Source: Holophagales bacterium
GTDB taxonomy: Bacteria; Acidobacteriota; Thermoanaerobaculia; Multivoradales; Multivoraceae
DNA length: 38,322 bases
Direction: 5' to 3'
NCBI GenBank assembly: GCA_009837085.1
Contig: VXUF01000156.1
Location: forward strand, 13,578 to 51,899
Every line of letters starts with the position of its first letter. The stretch's first letter is position 1. Under the pieces are notes generated by a model that was not told the DNA's origin, made no database searches, and saw nothing but the letters and a program-made list of their open reading frames with translations. Below are positions 34,976-38,322 of this stretch, piece after piece. A program made the position numbers and the translations under genes.

Positions 34976-35031
34976 CGGCCTTCGGCCGGCGTTACTGCCG
35001 CCTTCGGCGGCGAGCCGGCGGGGACGCCGGC
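34976..35031. repeat. Three consecutive hairpins after the receptor operon
   Basis: Downstream of the receptor stop (34919) lie CGGCC-TTC-GGCCG (34976-34988), GCCGCC-TTC-GGCGGC (34997-35011) and GCCGGCG-GGGA-CGCCGGC (35014-35031). Gene-free region 34920-35265 contains these, a 25-bp repeat copy and the inverted-arm element at 35085-35253; nothing else is recognisable. No T-tract follows, so termination is not certain. They could stabilise the mRNA 3' end or be REP-like repeats. Confidence 0.6.
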
Positions 35032-35038
35032 GCACCCA
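35014..35038. repeat. 25-bp hairpin repeat, copy 2
   Basis: Identical over 25 bp to 17612-17636 (GCCGGCG, GGGA, CGCCGGC, then GCACCCA). Here it is intergenic, its likely original context. Two exact copies in 38 kb suggest a dispersed family. Confidence 0.75.
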
Positions 35039-35084
35039 CTGTGTGGCACTCCGAACCTCGTGCCCGACTTGCACCGACGCCCAG

Positions 35085-35253
35085 CCGGTTCCGGGCCGGA
35101 GGAGGGGCCCAGGGGGTCGGAGACAAGCGACTTCCGACACCCTCCCAGGAACCGACGCCGCCTTGGAGCGCAGTCGACAACAGCGAGCCCCTGCTTCCCA
35201 TCTTCTCCCTGAGGGCGAGCGTCCCCTGGGCCCCTCCTCCGGCCTGGAACCGG
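35085..35253. repeat. 169-bp element with 31-bp inverted arms
   Basis: The left arm (35085-35115) and right arm (35223-35253) are inverted repeats matching at 30 of 31 positions. The only difference (35093 G against 35245 T) is a G-U wobble in a plus-strand RNA, so a fully paired 31-bp stem is possible. The 107-nt centre holds a smaller stem (35112-35121 with 35133-35142). Arm ends can be extended imperfectly outward. The element lies between convergent genes and ends 12 bp from the acyl-CoA dehydrogenase stop. It may be a MITE-like element, a structured RNA or a bidirectional terminator. I see no target-site duplication or T-tract. Confidence 0.7.
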
Positions 35254-35265
35254 CGGCAGTCGTGC

Positions 35266-36402
35266 TCAGAAGCCGCGCAGGCGGGCGAAGCGCTGCCGAT
35301 GGAACGCGGCGTCGCCGAAGGCGAACTCGAGGGCCCGGGCACGTTTCATGAACAGGCCGATGTCGTGCTCGTCCGTCATGCCGATGCCGCCATGCATCTG
35401 CAGAGCCTCGTTGGTGACCAGGATCAGGGCGTCCGAGCAGCGCGCCTTGGCGTTCGAGACCTGAAGCTCCGCGTCGTCGCTGTTCTCGTCGAGCGCCCGG
35501 GCCGCCGCCATGACGGTGGAACGGGACAGCTCGATCTCGATGAACATCTTCGCCGCCCGATGTTTGAGGGCCTGGAACGTGCCGATCAGGACGCCGAACT
35601 GGCTGCGGGACTTGAGGTACTCGATCGTCCGCTCGAAGGCCTCCGTCATCACCCCGAGCATCTCGCCGCAGACGGCGACCGTGGCCCGGTCTACCGCCCG
35701 TCCCAGCGGTTCCAGGCCGCCGCCGACATCGCCCAGAACGGCGCCGGTCGCCACGTGAACGCCGTCCAATCGGACGATCGCCGAGTTGCGGGAGTCGACC
35801 CGCTGCTGGGCCACGACCTTCAGACCGTCGGCTGCAGCGGGCACAAGAAAGAGCGTCAGACCGTCGGCGCCGCCCTCCGTTCGGGCCCCGATCACGAAGC
35901 CATCGGCGCCGACGCCACCGACCACCTGGACTTTTTCGCCCGAAAGCGACCAGCCGTCGCCGTTCGCCTGCGCCCCGGTCTCGACCTTGTCCAGCCCGTA
36001 TCGGCTACCCGCCTCCAGCAGGGCCGGCGCCAGGCGCTTCTCTCCGTCGATCAGCCGTGGCAGCCACGCCGCCCGCTGCTCCGCGTTGCCAGCGTCCGCA
36101 AGCAGTCCGCCTCCGAAGACGACCGCCGACACGAACGGCTCCGGCGCCAAACCGCGGCCCATCGCCTCCGTGATGAGCACCGTCTCGGCCATGCCCATGC
36201 CCAGACCGCCGTGCTCCTCCGCGAAGGGAATGCCCAGCCAGCCGAGATCCGCCATCTCGGCCCAGACCTCCGGGCTGTAGCCGAGGTCGGCGCCCTCGTC
36301 GCGGAGCCGGCGCTGGCGGTCGACGCCGCCATGCTTCGAAACGAGCTCGCCCGCGGTCCGGGCCAGCATGTTCTGGGGAGCGGTGAGGACCAGCGGAGCC
36401 AT
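35266..36402 (-). CDS. Acyl-CoA dehydrogenase, subunit-like (second of pair)
   Basis: This 378-residue acyl-CoA dehydrogenase-fold flavoprotein has the N-terminal helical part, SRSQFGVLIGTFQALKH (FAD/dimer contact) and LQMHGGIGMTDEHDIGLFMKRA near the C-terminus. The middle beta-domain lacks the usual GxTEPxAGSD motif seen in the partner. The overlapping TGATG with the upstream gene indicates coupled synthesis. Together they resemble the paired, unlike subunits of heterotetrameric FadE dehydrogenases acting on sterol or other bulky side-chain CoA esters; this is inference from pairing and divergence. The product would feed the enoyl-CoA hydratase. Confidence 0.88.
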   Translation of the reverse strand: MAPLVLTAPQNMLARTAGELVSKHGGVDRQRRLRDEGADLGYSPEVWAEMADLGWLGIPFAEEHGGLGMGMAETVLITEAMGRGLAPEPFVSAVVFGGGLLADAGNAEQRAAWLPRLIDGEKRLAPALLEAGSRYGLDKVETGAQANGDGWSLSGEKVQVVGGVGADGFVIGARTEGGADGLTLFLVPAAADGLKVVAQQRVDSRNSAIVRLDGVHVATGAVLGDVGGGLEPLGRAVDRATVAVCGEMLGVMTEAFERTIEYLKSRSQFGVLIGTFQALKHRAAKMFIEIELSRSTVMAAARALDENSDDAELQVSNAKARCSDALILVTNEALQMHGGIGMTDEHDIGLFMKRARALEFAFGDAAFHRQRFARLRGF

Positions 36403-37589
36403 CAGTCCGGCAGTCCCAGTACGCGTTTGGCGATGATGTTCAATTGGATCTCAGACGTTCCGCCCTCGATGCTGTTCGCCCGCGAACGGAGCCAGTTGCG
36501 GGTCTGGGTCAGTTCGGCCGGCTCGAAGCCCTCACCCTCCCAACCCAGCGCCTGGGGGCCCCGGATCGAGAGCATCAACTCCTCGCGCCGCATGTTGAGC
36601 TCGGTCCCGTAGTACTTGAACATCGAGCTCTCCGGCCCCGGCTTGTGCCCCGCCTCCAGGCCGTCGCCGTGCCGTCTGATGGTGAGCCCGTAGGACATCG
36701 CGTCCATCTCGCACTGGGTCACCCGCTCCCGGATCGTCGGATCGTCGATCCGGCCCAGCTCGTCGACGCCGACGTAGTCGCGGGCCAGGTCCGGCAGGGA
36801 AGTTCTCGCGCCGCCGCGCCCCATGCCGCCGATCGACGTGCGCTCGTGGCCGAGCAGCGCCTTGGCCACGGTCCAGCCGCCGTTCACCTCGCCGATGACC
36901 TGGTGGACCGGCGTCCGGACATCGTGGAAGAACGTCTCGCAGAACGGCGAAGCGCCGCTGATCAGCCGGATCGGCCGCACCTCGACGCCAGGCGACGCCA
37001 TGTCGACCAGGATGAAGGTGATGCCTCGCTGCTTCTTGACGTCCGGGTTGGTGCGCACCAGCATGAAGATCCAGTCCGCCTGGTCGGCGCCGGAGGTCCA
37101 GATCTTCTGGCCGTTGATCACGTAGAAGTCGCCATCACGCACCGCCGACGTGGCGAGAGACGCCAGATCGGATCCCGCGTTCGGCTCCGAGTAGCCCTGG
37201 CACCAGCGAATCTCACCGCGCGCGATCTTCGGCAGATGTTCCGCCTTCTGCCCCTCCGTGCCGTGATCGAGCAGCGTCGGTCCGATCATGCTGTAGCCGA
37301 AGCCGGTCAGCGGCAACGGCAGGGCCAGGCGCCCGATCTCCTCGTGCAGGACCGCCGCTTCGTCGCGAGAGAGGCCGGCGCCGCCGTACTCCTCGGGCCA
37401 GGTCGGCACCGAGAAGCCCCGATCGGCCGCGGCGAGCAACCAGTCGCGGCTCTCGGGGTAGACGAAGGGCGCCTTTCGGCCGCCCGCGGCCCAGGCGTTC
37501 GGGTCGGCCGCCTTCCCGCGCAGGAACTCGGGCGCGTTGCCCTCGACCCAGGCGCGGGCTTCCTCTCGAAACACGGACAGATCACTCAT
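36402..37589 (-). CDS. Acyl-CoA dehydrogenase, subunit-like (first of pair)
   Basis: This 395-residue FAD-dependent acyl-CoA dehydrogenase introduces a 2,3-double bond into acyl-CoA. Seen: GYSEPNAGSDLASL and NGQKIWTSGADQADWIFMLVRT (FAD and substrate region), LLGHERTSI with a Glu candidate for the catalytic base in this subfamily, and a C-terminal SIEGGTSEIQLNIIAKRVLGL. GAGGT about 8 nt before the ATG supports the start; an in-frame extension upstream covers the promoter region and is discarded. Its stop shares one base with the start of the second dehydrogenase gene. Divergent from prfC. Confidence 0.93.
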   Translation of the reverse strand: MSDLSVFREEARAWVEGNAPEFLRGKAADPNAWAAGGRKAPFVYPESRDWLLAAADRGFSVPTWPEEYGGAGLSRDEAAVLHEEIGRLALPLPLTGFGYSMIGPTLLDHGTEGQKAEHLPKIARGEIRWCQGYSEPNAGSDLASLATSAVRDGDFYVINGQKIWTSGADQADWIFMLVRTNPDVKKQRGITFILVDMASPGVEVRPIRLISGASPFCETFFHDVRTPVHQVIGEVNGGWTVAKALLGHERTSIGGMGRGGARTSLPDLARDYVGVDELGRIDDPTIRERVTQCEMDAMSYGLTIRRHGDGLEAGHKPGPESSMFKYYGTELNMRREELMLSIRGPQALGWEGEGFEPAELTQTRNWLRSRANSIEGGTSEIQLNIIAKRVLGLPD

Positions 37590-37640
37590 GCGGTTACCTC
37601 GGGCGAAATCAAACGGGCGCGCATTCTGGCACGGCGCCCG

Positions 37641-37648
37641 ACTATAAA
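37641..37648. promoter_or_regulatory. Candidate divergent -10 boxes between dehydrogenase and prfC
   Basis: The segment ACTATAAA gives TATAGT on the minus strand (37641-37646), about 51 nt before the dehydrogenase ATG, and TATAAA on the plus strand (37643-37648), about 47 nt before prfC. It is the AT-rich core of a 106-bp divergent gap. No clear -35 boxes. Confidence 0.4.
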
Positions 37649-37695
37649 CTCCCGCGCCGCCGCTGCCCCACTCCGGCCCGTCCCGTACCCTAGCC

Positions 37696-38322
37696 ATGAC
37701 CACCCTTGCCGAAGCGGTCTCCCGACGCCGCACGTTCGCCATCATCTCCCACCCGGACGCGGGCAAGACGACGCTGACGGAGAAGCTCCTGCTCTACGCC
37801 GGCGCGATCCAGCTCGCGGGCGCGGTGAAGGCCCGGGGCGAGGCCCGCCGGGCACGCTCCGACTGGATGAAGGTGGAGCGGGAGCGCGGCATCTCCGTCA
37901 GCGCTTCCGTCATGACGTTCGAGCACGAGGGCAACACCTTCAACCTGCTGGACACGCCCGGCCACGAGGACTTCAGCGAAGACACCTACCGGACCCTCAC
38001 CGCGGTCGACTCGGCGGTCATGGTCCTTGACGCCGCCAAGGGCATCGAAACGCAGACGCGAAAACTGTTCGAGGTCTGCCGCCTGCGCGACATGCCGATC
38101 ACGAGCTTCATCAACAAACTGGACCGCGACGCGCGCGATCCGTTCGATCTGCTCGACGAGATCGCCGACACCCTGCAACTCGAGGTCGCTCCGATGACGT
38201 GGCCGGTCGGCATGGGACGGAGCTTCCAGGGAAGCTACGACCTGGTCGGCGACCGGCTGATCCTGGTCGCACCGGGAGACAGGCAACACCGAGCCGCTGA
38301 ACGGGTCGTACCCGGCCTCGAC
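37696..38322 (+). CDS. prfC: Peptide chain release factor 3, N-terminal part (runs off the edge)
   Basis: The frame stays open from the ATG to the window end (209 codons). RF3 is a GTPase that recycles class I release factors from the ribosome. Seen: G1 motif SHPDAGKTT at 18-26, the RF3-type segment [19 protein letters not shown]3 [16 protein letters not shown] at 86-101 and G4 NKLD at 140-143. These motifs separate RF3 from EF-G and LepA. The last part of the window (from about residue 165) follows the RF3 domain, and the rest of the usual ~530 residues lies outside. No good Shine-Dalgarno sequence; a TACCCT lies 4 nt upstream of ATG. Confidence 0.95.
   Translation, partial: MTTLAEAVSRRRTFAIISHPDAGKTTLTEKLLLYAGAIQLAGAVKARGEARRARSDWMKVERERGISVSASVMTFEHEGNTFNLLDTPGHEDFSEDTYRTLTAVDSAVMVLDAAKGIETQTRKLFEVCRLRDMPITSFINKLDRDARDPFDLLDEIADTLQLEVAPMTWPVGMGRSFQGSYDLVGDRLILVAPGDRQHRAAERVVPGLD

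Noticed and set aside
35085..35253. Inverted-arm element as a complete insertion sequence
   Set aside because: No transposase frame and no flanking target-site duplication.
34992..35342. 116-codon minus-strand frame over the hairpin region
   Set aside because: It covers the inverted-arm element and the end of the dehydrogenase gene and is Gly/Ser/Arg/Pro-rich; more likely non-coding repeat sequence.

Overview
The window is uniformly GC-rich apart from its first ~70 bases. It reads as chromosome of a Gram-negative bacterium: three TonB-dependent outer-membrane receptors (TBDRs), Sec signal peptides, lipoproteins and periplasmic propellers. Gene content (PQQ-like propellers, F420-type luciferase-like oxidoreductases, CaiB-family enzymes, a sulfatase with HEAT repeats, a CHAT protein) recalls uncultured marine or host-associated Acidobacteriota. 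That is a guess from gene content, not a phylogeny. I saw no tRNA, rRNA, CRISPR array, integrase or transposase.

Layout. (1) 1-3.5 kb: a flavin-dependent halogenase cut short near the window edge, divergent from a TBDR. (2) 3.6-11.8 kb, minus strand: a tight operon of VOC protein, extended SDR, two paralogous PQQ-like propellers, an iron-type alcohol dehydrogenase, a third propeller and a HemN-like radical SAM enzyme. A luciferase-like oxidoreductase lies 107 bp upstream. (3) 13-21.6 kb: alpha-methylacyl-CoA racemase and a lipoprotein hydrolase (plus); sulfatase and CaiB-type CoA transferase (minus); F420-type oxidoreductase and acyl-CoA synthetase (plus). (4) 21.6-27 kb: POT peptide transporter and RecQ helicase (minus), a GST-like protein (plus), enoyl-CoA hydratase (minus). 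(5) 27-34.9 kb: a four-gene plus-strand operon of TBDR, secreted CHAT-fold protein, Cys-rich lipoprotein and a second paralogous TBDR. (6) 34.9-35.3 kb: a hairpin-rich gene-free stretch. (7) 35.3-37.6 kb: two coupled acyl-CoA dehydrogenase subunits. (8) The start of prfC (release factor 3) runs off the right edge.

Functionally, the racemase, CoA transferase, acyl-CoA synthetase, paired dehydrogenases, enoyl-CoA hydratase and F420-type oxidoreductases look like catabolism of branched or polycyclic acyl chains (sterol- or isoprenoid-like). This is inference from families; the substrate is unknown.

The best candidate for an undescribed system is region 5. Both receptors carry a His/Glu-rich segment just before the TonB box. 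Between them sit an exported CHAT-fold protein that has lost both catalytic residues (His to Glu, Cys to Leu) and a lipoprotein with ten further cysteines. The overlaps TGATG and TTGA indicate translational coupling. A second interesting object is a 169-bp element with 31-bp inverted arms downstream of this operon, next to a 25-bp hairpin repeat that also lies inside the sulfatase signal-peptide region.
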